From Capitella teleta (lineage: Eukaryota > Annelida > Polychaeta > Capitellidae), in assembly GCA_000328365.1 (NCBI GenBank), contig KB309274.1, positions 81,896 through 145,895 of the forward strand: a stretch of DNA of 64,000 nt. Direction: 5' to 3'. The translations under genes were made by a program, and so were the position numbers. A model generated the notes under the pieces. It was not told the origin of the DNA. It saw only the letters and a program-made list of their open reading frames with translations, and made no database searches. Each line of letters begins with the position of its first letter. Position 1 is the first letter of the stretch. This document shows positions 10,146 through 21,748 of this stretch, in pieces.

Positions 10146-12079
10146 TCAAGTTCCGGTCAGGAGATCTAACGTTTTCTCTTCATCCAATTCTGACGAAAAC
10201 AAAGCCTCTTTGATTTTAGCTGAATCGAAACCAAGTTCTTGAAACTGCTCGAGTAATTTCAAATACTGCTTCGCCTTGAAAAGATGAAAACCAGGTAAAT
10301 TGGAATTTACTAAAAGAGTTGCTTAGCTACCTGTTTTTCATCACATTTGAAGTGAAGCACAGCGTCCTCAGCTGCATCAACATCGGCTCCGGAGTCTGAC
10401 AGACGATTCATTGCGCATAGATATTCCACGACCTGAGAAGTGAAAAACATCGTAAAAGGAATTCCTCCGATTAAGGATCTGTGTCAACCAGGGTTAATGG
10501 GTCATGAGGTCATGGGGTCAATTGGTTTACCTGTTTATCATTCTCTCCCACTTGTTGAACTGTGCGTGCGGTCTTTCCCCGGTTGAAACCCATCACAATT
10601 AGATTGTTGACCAGCTTCTGAGCGTCAGCCCCCAGCTCAGGATACGGGTCAGGTCGGGAGGGGGGAGGACGAGGAGGGGGAGGGGGAGGGGCTGAAGAAG
10701 ACGCAGTGCCAGGGAGGGGGGTGTACGGGTTCCAGGTCTGAGGAAGAGCAGAGATAAGTCTCTACACCAGAAGGCGCTGTACAAATCAACAAATGAAAGA
10801 GCGAAACGAACCTGCTGACTGGAGGGTCGCTGAGCCGGAGGGGGCATGACCCTGCAGGGGTAGGGGGGAGGGGTGTGAGACATGGCTTTCTTCAGAGCAA
10901 CGCCATTCGTATCATTGAGCGCTTGTGATATATCGGGGGTGCTCTTAGCACTCCTTAGTCCTCCGCTGCCGTTCGAGACGGAACTTTTCTGCAATGCGTT
11001 CTGCACTTTGTAGGACACACGCCCCTCTTGGTAGTTAACGGCGACGTCCGGGTAGCTCGGCAAAGGGGGAGGGGGATAGTTCGGAGGAGGAGCACCGTTC
11101 ATGGCGGGCAACTTGCCAGAGTTTAGAAACGGATTAGTACTTCTTCTCGTCTGTTCGAGAGACTCAAAATCCGGGTACTGCACGTCTTTTAAATTAGTCA
11201 CGGCACTTTCGGTCGGTGCTTGGGGAGTTGAACCCTGCAGAACTTTATTCAACTCCTCCATTTCATTCAGAGTTTGTAGCTCAAGATTATCAAACGGGTC
11301 AGATTCTCGCTCAAAATCAGCCACGTTGAAATGTGTGGTTTTCTGCGGCGTGGCTGGCTTCTGGGTGTTGGTGGCTCCAATCGGAGTGGGCATCAGCATG
11401 TTGGTGCTGAGGAACGGCTGAGCGACACTTTTGTCTTTATGTCCGTTGGTCACTGTGTTAGTGACGGGCGTGGAGGTAGGGTCTTCTTCCTGGGTGGTCT
11501 CTGGACGGGCAAATTGCTCAATTGAATCTCCAATCTTGTTTGTCTCAACCCGGTTCAAGTCTTTGCGGACTTGTCTTTGTGCTTTAGTCCATTCTATGAC
11601 TCTCTCCTCGAGAGAGAAATCATACTGAAATTTAAAGAAGATTCATTCAATTTATCGGGGATTTTTGTCAAGATGTTACCTCTTGAAAAAGGACTTCAGT
11701 TGGGTTGCGCATTTCATAGTTCAACGGCAGTGTGACCTGGGGAGTGATAATCGAATATGTGAACGAATAATTTCATCAATCGGCGGGTATTAAATGGTGT
11801 TAGTATAATGAGAGGAAAAGAAACATATTGCTTCAGATTATTTGTTCACCAAAAAACCGTGAACACGAAACCCTGGCAAATGATTGCCCCAAAAATATGA
11901 CTCACCTTCAGTGGAGGCTGAAAGTGTTGCGAGAGGGTCATTCGGACGCCTTCTGCCAGAGAAACAGAACCTGAAAATAAAGCATTTGTAAATTACTTCT
12001 GCTGATAATCAAGTGTTTGCAAACATTATAACTCACCAGTTGACGTCGGACGCCCTAAGGTTTTGCCAGAAAAGGCCAT
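10146..12079 (-). CDS. UBAP1: UBAP1-like ESCRT-I subunit
   Basis: Seven exons on the minus strand, in transcript order: 12079-12037, 11970-11906, 11736-11680, 11624-10812, 10737-10531, 10432-10331, 10274-10146 (about 471 aa; human about 502). The N-terminal UMA segment is clear (PLKVTLPLNYEMRNP, then YDFSLEERVIEW); in UBAP1 it binds the ESCRT-I core. A central motif FNVADFERESDPFDNLEL matches the UBAP1 FNLADFE...DPFDNLEL block nearly residue for residue. A Pro-rich linker precedes tandem UBA-like helices of the SOUBA ubiquitin-binding module (VNNLIVMGFNRGKTA, LEQFQELGFDSAKIKEAL). The role is sorting of ubiquitinated cargo at endosomes. Exon phases agree at every junction. It is convergent with ABCB9. 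Confidence 0.92.
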
Positions 12080-12923
12080 TGTGGTTTCCTTTGTTGAGGC
12101 AATCTGCAAATCAAGAAAAATTCCCCAATGGTTGAATAGATTGTAAAAAAAGATGATGAAGATCTGATTGACTCACTACGCTGTAAAGTATTGCAGACTT
12201 TAGCAAGGGTCACCACGGCATAATTAAAATTTAAAACCCGTTAATCAAAGGAGCGCCGCTTTGTTGAGAAATCAAGATGTTTGATAATTCTTAATTATAA
12301 TTAAAGCAAGGTTAATTCTGGCATTCATTGAGTTAATGACCAACACTTGTATTCTTTGTTTGCTAACAAAGAATACCAGCGAATACCAGCAAAGATAATA
12401 ATAACATCGTATAATTAAAAATGAACATCGTGATCATGCATGAGTCATGACTCAAATTAAGTCACTGCAGTGTGAGTGACAGCTGAGTATGCTGAGAGTG
12501 AGTCAGTCAGTGTCGCAGTGACAATCATTCAGGAGAATAACGAATCAAAACACGTCTTACCCAACAGCTTTACGTCAGACGAATTGACAACTCACTTGTG
12601 TGTGTATTCAGAATGGGCAATGCAGAAGTTAACAGCTTCAACCCGAATTAACGAATATTTATCGGCAAAGTAATGATCTTCATTCTGTAGCTCTTTGCTT
12701 CTTGTGATACTCACTCTTATGTATGATCTTCCCCACCCTAGCTAATATATGTAAATATGCAAATTAGGGGAACTAATAGACATTTAGAGAGTTTTTATAT
12801 CTAATCTGTGATGAGCAGCAGAAAATGTGTAGCCAAGAAAAATGCGTGTTTTGGTGTATGACTGCCAATGAGCTTTACATTTCCACCGAAGAGTTTATTC
12901 CTTCTACACATATATCTATAACA
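12080..12923. other. Intergenic region 5' of UBAP1
   Basis: No exon is recognised. It should contain the UBAP1 promoter at its left edge. Short reading frames here (12476-12673, 12825-13034) lack family signals and the second runs into a transposable element. Confidence 0.5.
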
Positions 12924-13601
12924 CAGAGTTGGCCAAAAGAAGTATTTCTGCTCCATGTTTGTGTTTCAATGACACGTACTGCGCTCGGCACTGCGCTTTT
13001 CCGAGAACGTGTTACAAAACAGGTCGCAGTGTAATACGCAAAGATAAGAGAAATAAATGCTTGGTATGGTCAGTGTAACATTTCATGCTGCTATTCCTAT
13101 CATTTATATTTATATTTCGTAGACATTGATGCCGATTTATCTCGATCAAAACAGTGCACCTAAAATTCGGCGATATTATCATCTTTGGCCGCAAACAGAC
13201 TGAAACAGGGTTCCGGACCATAGATAGGCCTCATTGGATGCATAAATAAGGCATCACCCTATCACTATTCTTTTGTTTGAGAGTGCTGTTGTTTTGAGTG
13301 TAGCATTGATGTTCACATTCTATAATCAAAACAAAGCAGAGTGTGTATTGAAGCGCCATGCAACAAATAACGTTTCATAATGCTTGTTCAGGGGATGATC
13401 TGATTCAGCTCTTTCCAGGATCACTACTTGTATTTAAATGCTCCTCACTCATTAAAATTTAACTTTTTATTTGATATCTTTGCATTAATGGGTACATGAT
13501 AAGTATTTAATAGTTAGTACATACCAGGTAGCTATATTTCAATTTTAGTCAATTTTAAATTTATGTTTTTAACATGGAATAGATAATTTTGGCCCACTCT
13601 G
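12924..13601. mobile_element. Short TIR element, copy 1 (MITE-like, TA-type target)
   Basis: The ends are inverted: CAGAGTTGGCCAAAA at the left, and the right end reverse-complements to CAGAGTGGGCCAAAA. TA dinucleotides lie close by. The ~680-bp interior has no plausible transposase. A diverged copy occurs at about 33810-34546; they share blocks such as TTGAAGCGCCATGCAACA, ATTCTTTTGTTTGA and CATCTGATTCAGCTC-like words. The end sequence resembles Tc1/mariner-type non-autonomous elements, but the superfamily is an inference. Confidence 0.75.
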
Positions 13602-14115
13602 TATATGTACATGCATGGATCATGCTGATTCATGCGTATGGCATTGGAGGATGTGGCTTCCAGATCAAATAGCATGCCATATTCTCTTCTCTGATCGCAG
13701 AATTTAGTTGTTTTTCTTTTTGTTTTTTTTTTTTTGGGGGGGGGGGGTAATTACTTGTTAATCTCATGAATATACTTCAATTTATCGATCAGTTTCTTAC
13801 ATTTATATGGCAATATTGTGTATATATATATTCAGATGCACATAACAAGAAGAACAAGATAAAGCAAATATAGAAACATTTGCATACATAGGCATCAAAA
13901 TTGAAATGCAAGCATATATATATATATGTTTATTCGTTCCTCATCGAACATCACAACAACTCAATATAATAATCTCACAATATACAATGGTGTGTTTTCA
14001 ATTCCGATCTGAAAATAGTTGGTGAGTTGATGACCCAAAGTTCATTTGACGAACCATCTGAGCATTCCACAATTTGGGAGCTATCACTTTACACACTGGT
14101 TTGGTGCTAAAGAAA
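13602..14115. other. Intergenic, simple-sequence patches
   Basis: A T-run followed by a G-run (about 13725-13748) and TA repeats (about 13820-13832, 13914-13927). Nothing coding seen. Confidence 0.5.
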
Positions 14116-14116
14116 T

Positions 14117-14182
14117 AATTTGCATGGTCTCCAATCTATATCTAGTATTTACATACTAGATAGATTGGAGACCATGCAAATT
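14117..14182. repeat. 30-bp-arm hairpin
   Basis: AATTTGCATGGTCTCCAATC begins the left arm, and its reverse complement ends the right arm. The arms differ by one 2-bp insertion, with a loop of about 6 bp. It may be a miniature foldback element or the stem of a structured RNA; nothing decides between these. Confidence 0.85.
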
Positions 14183-14439
14183 ATATCAACCAAATATTTT
14201 CCTTTTCATTGCAGATAGCGTTTTAATGGCCTTTGGAGGAACGTCAGAGAAGGTGGTCGAAAACGAGATCAGCCTCGACCTTAAATACGCACCTCATAAA
14301 CGAGAAGGTGGAGGTCGTCCTCTAGCTCCACATGTTTATGTTTTGACCAATAAACATTTTCAATAAAAGAAAAACATTTTTAAGTGATATTTTTCATAGC
14401 TATATCTTCAGGAGAGTAGTCACTTAATTCTAGGTGATA
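14183..14439. other. Intergenic stretch between a hairpin and the GACGTC element
   Basis: A tttcattgcag acceptor-like site at about 14206-14216 precedes a stretch without a long frame. I cannot support a gene here. Confidence 0.35.
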
Positions 14440-14808
14440 CACTGCCGTCGCGTCGACGTCATTTCCAGGTCATTCCAACGTCGGGATGACCTGAAAATGA
14501 CGTCGGCGCGACGTCATTATTCAAACATTGTATCGACGTAATTTGTAGGTAATTTTAGGACATTTCGACGTCACGTCACTGCAACGTCGGAATGACCAAA
14601 GAATGACGTCGTACCGAAGTCAGAATTTCGATGTCATATCGACGTCATTTCCAGGTCATTCCGACGTCGGAGTGACGTCGATACGACGTCGAGATTCTGA
14701 CGTCGGTGCGACGCGAAAAAGTGTTTTACTTCAGACCAAAATATGACGTCAGAGTACGACCTAGAAATGACGTCGAGGCGACGTCACTGTGCCCACTGGG
14801 TCGGGACA
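14440..14808. mobile_element. GACGTC-rich palindromic repeat element
   Basis: About 370 bp contain roughly 13 GACGTC palindromes plus many near-matches, in repeating phrases such as GACGTCATTTCCAGGTCATT and its reverse complement. The right end (CGACGTCACTGTGCCCACTG) is roughly mirrored at the left (CACTGCCGTCGCGTCGACGTC). No coding frame. It looks like a non-autonomous DNA transposon made of repeated transposase-site-like units; the family is not assigned. Confidence 0.65.
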
Positions 14809-15777
14809 CAATCCGACCTCACCCTCCAGGTGAGAACTGCCACATTCTCTAAGAGTTATGATTATATACATGTATAACCAGAGGAATGTTATGCTCGAAT
14901 TTATTCTCCAACTAACCCATTAACTCAACTAACCAATAACTCAACTAACCATTAACTGCCAATCACTCTTAGCAGTACGTGATGAAGGTCACCTTACGTT
15001 CCCGTCAAAATGACTTAATTGTACTTGACCTGTTTGCATGGCTCTTCCTCTCAATAAGTTTTGCATGTAACTTACCCACGAGATCCCGTTCAATGAATAT
15101 TGATATATATATCCCTGTTGTTCCTTTATATGAACCTGACCAAACGAACATCTCTTCCAACCACCTCCGACCACCTTGGTCCCCCAACTCCGACCACCTC
15201 TGTCTCCCCACATCACCCTCGATCTCACCACACCCTATCATTTGGGCTAAAAGCAAATAAAATTGGACTTTTTTCAACCCTAGTATGTGTGCTTTCCCTT
15301 ATAAGTTGGGACTAGGGCACTAGGCTGACCACCGAGGACACATATCGGACAATAGTAAATCATAAATATCAGATGGACATTGACAATTAATAGCATGAAA
15401 CGTTATCAAATTAATTTATAAAGAATTCTAAAATAAACAGTCCGTTTTTCTCTCAACTCCGGCAGCACACTGTTTTGCACGCACTGCAGGCGACTGATGG
15501 CATATTGCCGAGTGGACCTGCGACTAAACTATTGCAATCCAAGTGACTCAACACATTGTCCTTCATTAATTTCCAAGCAGCCTTTTCCGTGATGTCCTTT
15601 CTTATTTTTGATATTACAATATATATAGATTGATTTGATATTATGCTTTCTTGCAGATGTTACAATAATGTTTTGCCTCATGGCATAATTCCGTCCATGG
15701 TAAAGCCAAAATTTCTCACTGCAGTCCACACATTGTAACGTACATCACACAATCCCAGAGACTCTGGTCTATAGTTT
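14809..15777. other. Intergenic, no supported gene
   Basis: Short tandem phrases of AACTAACCATTAACTC type lie at about 14908-14960. Overlapping short frames at 14979-15315 on both strands lack domain signals. Confidence 0.5.
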
Positions 15778-16098
15778 TCAAGTAAAGGTCTGGGGAGTAC
15801 CATCCAGCACCTCAGTCTTGTCCCCATTCATCTTTCGACAATTCGTTGTCATCCATTCTTTGAATTTGATCGTGCAACATGTCATGGTATCCATGGCAGT
15901 ATCCTTGGCAACAGAATCAATCATCTTAATCGGTATGTACAGCTGACTGGCATCGGTGTACAGAAGGAAGTAGGGCCTACAGCACACGTCAGAACATCCT
16001 ACAGAAGGAGAACTGCCACGATCATGTCGCTCCTCGGTCAGGCAACAAAATGCTTGATTAAGTGCACAGAGTCCCTTTAGTCCTCGATGGTTCTTCAA
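15778..16098 (-). pseudogene. Decayed LINE reverse-transcriptase fragment
   Basis: The minus-strand frame reads LLYTDASQLYIPIK..., then FKEWMTTNCRKMNGDKTEVL. This is the non-LTR reverse-transcriptase region around the YADD catalytic motif (here YTDA) and the downstream W-x-N-x-K-x-N-x-KTE block of CR1/L2/jockey-like LINEs. The catalytic aspartates are altered and no other part of the element is recognised nearby, so it is an old fragment. Confidence 0.75.
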
Positions 16099-16616
16099 CC
16101 TTAATTGAAAGAAAAAAAGAACTGCCTGTTGGCAAAATGTTTGATGAATGGTTTTCTGCTGGTTAACGGGAATAACGGGATATTCCCTCTTTGAATCGCA
16201 ATAATATATAATATACTTGAGTAAGTTCGCTGCCTGACATTATAACCATTGATTGTGGTTATACGACTTCTTCATAATAATCGATTGTTGTTACAATTCT
16301 GATCTAATTTTGACGCTTATGCTATCAATCTATTGAATCTTGAATCTAATTATCCAGCCTTAATTTTTGTAGACCCTCTGCACGGTGCTCTAACGCACAG
16401 GTGGTCATTCGTCTCTCCGTTTATCCCCTTCATTCTCTTACGCGACAATCACTATAGGCCTATCCAGCTATCATGATCATAATGATATCATGTATTATTG
16501 TATAATTATGTATATCCTTAATTCCACAAGTGTAACTGATCTGATTATCATGTAGTGCATTTGTGCAAACGGATATTTCAGGCACACATGTGGGCTTAGT
16601 ATATGCTTACCTAGCT
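16099..16616. other. Intergenic, no supported gene
   Basis: A/T-rich sequence without a recognised exon or repeat. Confidence 0.5.
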
Positions 16617-16895
16617 AACATACTACTCTACAGCGAGCCCAGTGGGTCTATAGACCTCGCCCGAGAATCTGTGCTAATGCTTACCTAATTGACATACTTA
16701 TGATACTACAGCCAGGTATAGCTGACACACTACAGCGAGACCCGCAGGTCCCTGGACCTCGCCCGATTTATCTGTGCTAATGCTTACCAAATACTGAATA
16801 CGTGAATACCAGTGTCAGTGTGTGAGTGTACAAGCACAGATAAATCGGGCGAGGTCTGGGGACCCCTGGGTCTCGCTGTAGTATGTCAGCTACCA
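16617..16895. repeat. Cluster of inverted and direct ~60-bp repeats
   Basis: About 16722-16783 and about 16830-16890 form an inverted repeat of some 60 bp, around 90% identical (TAGCTGACAyACTACAGCGA... through CCTCGCCCGATTTATCTG). A third, more diverged copy in direct orientation is at about 16620-16682, and a short relic lies at about 17430-17456. The arrangement suggests a foldback element or nested terminal repeats. Confidence 0.75.
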
Positions 16896-18422
16896 GTGTA
16901 CCAGCTTACAGTACAGCCAGTATTGAATAGCCTACTGAATGTTCCAAGACTCCTATTGCATCATCCCACAGATTATGGCTACCAAATGCATGCAGCTAAG
17001 TAGGCCTATCCCTATGCTTACAAGTCCCCAAAGTCAAGTGGGCTTGACTATACTTGTAGATGATGTTGTCAGTCTGCAATGACTGCATGTCTATAGACTA
17101 GTGAGACTTACTACACTTAGTAGTATCAGTCCAATCACTAGTCGGTGTTGCGAAGAATTAGAAGCTTCACTTGTCCTGTGAATCTTGAGCCGTTCCATTA
17201 ACGGTTTGGAAACAACAATGCATTGAATGCTCAATAGGAACATACTTTTAGATGAAGACGCTTCACCAGTGTTCACAGGCACAGGCTGCAGAACTGACCT
17301 AGGGATTAGGATCACTGCATGAGGTTCACATGGAATCCTACTACTACACAGCAGATGATCATGATAATGATTAGCCTTACACATATTACATATTAACATC
17401 CATGAATAAGGTGAGGTGTATGTTTATGCATGGGGTCTTGCTGTAGTATGGCAGCTTTTCAGTATTTCCATGGGAACCAAAAACGCTGGATGAATGAGAT
17501 GAAAGTGTTTTAATATATAATAGGTTTATTTATGCCCAATGGGATCCTTGCCAGATTATCTTAAAAGTTGCATTTCCTTTTGCTCAGGAAAGTAGATACC
17601 GGTGTAGTCCCAGTTCAGACCGAAATGCTATTTCAGTCACATCGGGTCGAGTGATTTTACTAAGTGCCGATTTAAGCTCTAATCTATTAACATGTAAATG
17701 TCTCTTATTGAGTTTATACAATAAACAAAAAGGAGCAATATTCTTATAACTGTTACACGCCCTTCTCATTTCAATGACACGAAATCAGTCAAAGTTCAAA
17801 AACATAATGCAATATTTGTTGAATAATCGCTGTTCGCATGAATTCCGATGCTCCATTGGCATGGCGACAGCCATGTTTACATTGAGTGAAGTGCCCTAAA
17901 TATCCTGTTAATGTACATAAAATTGCTCAGAAGTTAAATATGTTGTTCGATTATATGGCTAAACCAAGTAGATTTTTTAAATTTATAATCAAATTTGGCT
18001 TTAGGTACTGTAGGCAGCTAGAGCTTGTTTTCATGTCTCAACCTGCGCAATCCTCACTTAGCGCTTGGATCATCGACACGGGAACTCAGTGTATATAGAT
18101 AGGATCTATAATGGCCTGAATCTCTGATAGGGGAATAATATCAGTGTTGCTATAGGCGACATGGAACAAGACTGATTTCGGGAATTGCTCCCGTTGAGGC
18201 AACAAACTTTGAAGATCCCCGGACACATAGTCTGCAATACTCTGTATCCTGTAGATAATGCGACCTCAGATGATCTGATCACTTTGAAAAATCTAGACAT
18301 ATTGCTCAATGCATACGATACAAAAAGGCATTTACCAGAATAAATTATTTATCTTCTTTCTTCTTTTTCAGCAAATTCCTCAAACTGATTTTAAAATTGA
18401 TTTTGAAATTGTCTTTATAAAG
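16896..18422. other. Intergenic region upstream of BORCS8
   Basis: Short frames on both strands (17091-17399 and 17584-17769 minus; 17886-18098 plus) show no family signal. The BORCS8 5' UTR probably includes the segment after the ttttcag acceptor at about 18361-18371. Confidence 0.45.
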
Positions 18423-19949
18423 ATGCAAGGTGAGAGTTTTCAACCCGCAATTTCAGCTCATCATAATTGTGCATTTTCTAAGCCTCAGCCCCAAGAGTGT
18501 TTGGTGAAAGACCAAATCCCGAATTAGAACATAAAGCAACCAAAGGTGACGTTCTTGCTGCTCACAGTTTGGCGCTGTGAATGACATACTGCTTATACTC
18601 TCAGCTAGTGACAAGTTCTCGGAAAATATGCACATCATAGCAAACGAACCGTCTTTGGCATTTTACAGAATTCAGGAACACACACGCAAATCTCTGCCTC
18701 AACTCATATCCAAAAAGGTGAGAAATTGTTTTGTTTTTTAATTGTGCTTGTATTATGTTTATTATGATTGTATACTCTATAATATTGATGGAATTATATT
18801 ACATTCAGACCTCTTAATTCTAGCCTCATGTAATCCAGTCTGTGGATCTGTAAACTGGTATTGTGGTATTGGCTTTTTAATTTTCTAACTGAAACCTATG
18901 AAGCTGCATAAATAGGATCTCAGGGTTAAAAATGTGACGATAATGGGTTAATAAAATAAATTAACTGGAAACTGTTTTAAATGTATATTTTTCAGCATGA
19001 AATAGAAGAGTTGCATGAATTGGTGCAGGGCAGCTGCTTTGACACGGAATATGCCATAAAGCAAGTCTAAATCTAATTATAGCAACTGGTTATTTAATTT
19101 CATTCTTGTTACAGTGCTGTCTTCGATATGAATAAAAGTCGTGACCATTTCTCTGGAATTCAAGATCTTCTAAAGAATGCAATGTTTGTAAAACAACAAA
19201 TGGAATACGAGCAATGTAGGCGGTAAGAATGGCATCGCCCTTGCATTCTACGGTGGAAACATTTGAAAACTGTGTATAGAATAACATCATCTGTATATAT
19301 ATATATCTATTCTATTCTCCTGCTTTTTTCTCCTCTCTTACATAACTCTAGAACCAAACAAATTGTACAAATCTCTATGCTACCGTAAGTTTTAAATTAC
19401 TGAAAAAACTCCTCCCAATTTCCCCTTTCCCCTGACTGATTTCTGAACTTTCTCCCTTGCTAATGCTCCCTCCTTTCTCCTCAATCCCTTGGTGACGGAT
19501 CTACTTTTTTCCTTGCGCTTTGCCAGTGAGCATGACAGACTGCATCCAAGCATGTACCGTTCGTCCATGACACGAACTCTCACAATTGATTCCCCTGTCG
19601 TGCATTCTGCGTGTAGCACTGGGGATCTCCCTCACCGCCCTTCAAGCAGGTCGGTATGTTATAGTGGAAATTTCACTTGTCAGGTCTTGGCATGCGAACT
19701 GACGTTTTGAACAAATTATTCATCCTTTGCTTTATATTATTTTTTTATATTTTTTTCTGAGAAAACAATTCCAGACTTTGTATTTTCATTGATTTTTCAT
19801 TGAAGTTTTTTCCTTTGTTCATTCTTAACAATTTCACTTCACAACTGTTTACTCACAGGAATGAAGGAAGTGAGAGTCCCGCTTCCAGAGCGCGTTCATC
19901 GTCTCTCAGCAGCCATGCACCAGCGCGTCCAAGTGGAATTCTGCGATGA
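18423..19949 (+). CDS. BORCS8: BORCS8-like BORC subunit
   Basis: Seven coding exons: 18423-18429 (ATGCAAG only), 18605-18717, 18996-19060, 19115-19222, 19352-19384, 19527-19649, 19859-19949 (about 179 aa; human 119). The core matches BORCS8: ASDKFSENMHIIANEPSLAF, then YRIQEHTRKSLPQL, then GSCFDTEYAINAV, then GIQDLLKNA. Human BORCS8 has KFTESVYVLANEPSVALYRL and QEHVRRSLPEL. The extra length is a Ser/Arg/Pro-rich tail in the last two exons. The start was chosen because the seven-nucleotide first exon restores phase with the conserved ASDKF segment. Exon 3 ends at a GC donor (ATAAA|gcaagt), giving a GC-AG intron. BORC recruits ARL8 to lysosomes and links them to kinesin. Confidence 0.92.
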
Positions 19950-21222
19950 TTTTGGCAAAAATCACTATTATATAGTGTTTATATTACATATGTTACATAT
20001 TATATATAATAATTATTATCTCTTTATTTGCTATTGAAAATAATTGCACTGTCTGCTTCTATTTATTTGTCATTGTTTCTTTCATGCAGATCTTGTTAAT
20101 AAATTAATAATAATAAAAATTCTGCTATGTCATGGAGCAACATGCTGTGCATGTTGAATTTGATTTTTTGATTATTTTAATTGAATTCCCCGCTTGCCTT
20201 CGACCACTTCCATCACTAACAAGCCTATTACGTCGTGTTTCCTTGTGGAAGTTCATGCTCATGGTCTGACCTCATCAATCCTGCCTCGTTCTGAATGGTC
20301 AATCCTTCTTGCATCTTTGTAGATTGGTTACTGGTTACATAATTATATATTGTTCACTTAACTGGCCATTTCTATTGAAACCAAGAAATATAGGACTAGT
20401 TATGTGTGACTATTTCCATTGTTTCCAGTACTGAGTACAAGTAATGTCACTTCAGCCTTTGGCTGAAGCGACGCAGGAGCCAGCCGAAAGGAGTGGCACG
20501 GCTAAAGTAATGCAACCTCAACATCCATCAATCCAGTAACCACTAATCTTTCAATGAGCTTAGGCCGCCTGTATACTTGTGATTTTGAGGTAAGTTTTTT
20601 TTTTCTCCTGCAGATAATAGAAGCAGTGAAAGGCTGTCAATTTAAGCAACATTGAACAATAATACTTGAGTGAGTAGTCTGTATAGTACATCAGTCATAA
20701 CGTCCGTGTACGGGATCATAACGCACTCAGCACAAGGATTCAATCAGCTGTTCTGAATTTCTATGACGTAATCAATGGTGACGCACGCTTGTCACCTCAT
20801 TTTACAGGAAAAGTCTAAACGTAAACATCCATTTTCTGTGAAATGGCTGGAAAGTCCCTACATCCGTAATTTGAGCCAATCGGCGGAGTTGACGGACGCA
20901 ACAGGAGATTTCCTCGATAGTCCGCTCTTACAAAAAAAAAAAAAAAAAAACGCGGGAAATTTTAGCTCATGCTCGCGCAGTGACGATTTATTTCCTTGGC
21001 TATATAGTTGTATTTCCTTGTAATGCCAATCATCCTGCTGATTCATCCTCTCATTTTATCCTCTGTTTTTATGCCATAATTTAAATTTGCAATGATTAGT
21101 ACCATTGTTTGAATTTTATGGTTATCATTCAATTATCCTGTACGTAATTCGTAATTCAATACGTAATTCTCTCATTATTTTCTTCTGGGATGGGGGGTCT
21201 CATTCATTTCATATTCCACATT
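19950..21222. other. 3' region of BORCS8 and upstream intergenic DNA of the thioester gene
   Basis: An AATAAA at about 20098 is a plausible BORCS8 poly(A) signal. A small palindrome (CTTCAGCCTTTGGCTGAAG) lies at about 20451-20469. Two ATAACG words at about 20698-20728 resemble those in the P-type element. A run of A's followed by CGCGGGAAA occurs at about 20932-20960. No gene is supported. Confidence 0.5.
20098..20103 (+). terminator. Probable BORCS8 polyadenylation signal
   Basis: AATAAA about 150 bp after the BORCS8 stop. Confidence 0.5.
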
Positions 21223-21268
21223 AAATGAATGAAACTACATAAAATTTTTATGTAGTTTCATTCATTTT
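21223..21268. repeat. 22-bp-arm hairpin
   Basis: AAATGAATGAAACTACATAA in the left arm and its exact reverse complement in the right arm, separated by an A/T spacer. It is 480 bp upstream of the thioester gene start. Function unknown. Confidence 0.85.
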
Positions 21269-21748
21269 GAGTCGATGTCCATTGTGCACATAATTATATT
21301 AAATGTTTAATAAATTTATGAACAAAAATATTATTGTCGCAGTTTAACGCCTACACACGGCTCCAATCGGCGATTGGTACAAAGGTCACAGAGCCAGTTC
21401 ACTAGGAATTATCAGGTCAAGATCACTGCGCTACTAGCTACACTCCCAAAAGATAACCAAAATCAAACGGGAAAAAACACGAGATCCTTTTATGTATTAA
21501 ACAAAGCAAAAACAATGTGAAATTCGTATCACACATAACAATCAAGAATGTAGTATCAAGATAAAACTATTAATGTTTAAAGAAGAACTATGTTATCTGT
21601 TGACCTATATATCAGCATCTACTCTGCGCATTATAAACAGTCGGCCTGCAGGAGCTGACGAAGATTCAGCAATTTTGATCCCGTGCAAGAGACGAATATC
21701 ACGAATTATCAGCTGTTGTTGACGTCTAAGCCAGAAGTATTTCTCAAG

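Noticed and set aside
11101-11628. Plus-strand frames over the UBAP1 gene
   Set aside because: Antisense shadows of the large UBAP1 exon.
14979-15315. Overlapping reading frames on both strands
   Set aside because: No domain, splice or codon signal. Overlap on both strands is typical of non-coding sequence with few stops.
17584-17769. Possible small gene on the minus strand
   Set aside because: A 61-codon frame with no recognised similarity, membrane segment or splice partner. Not supported.
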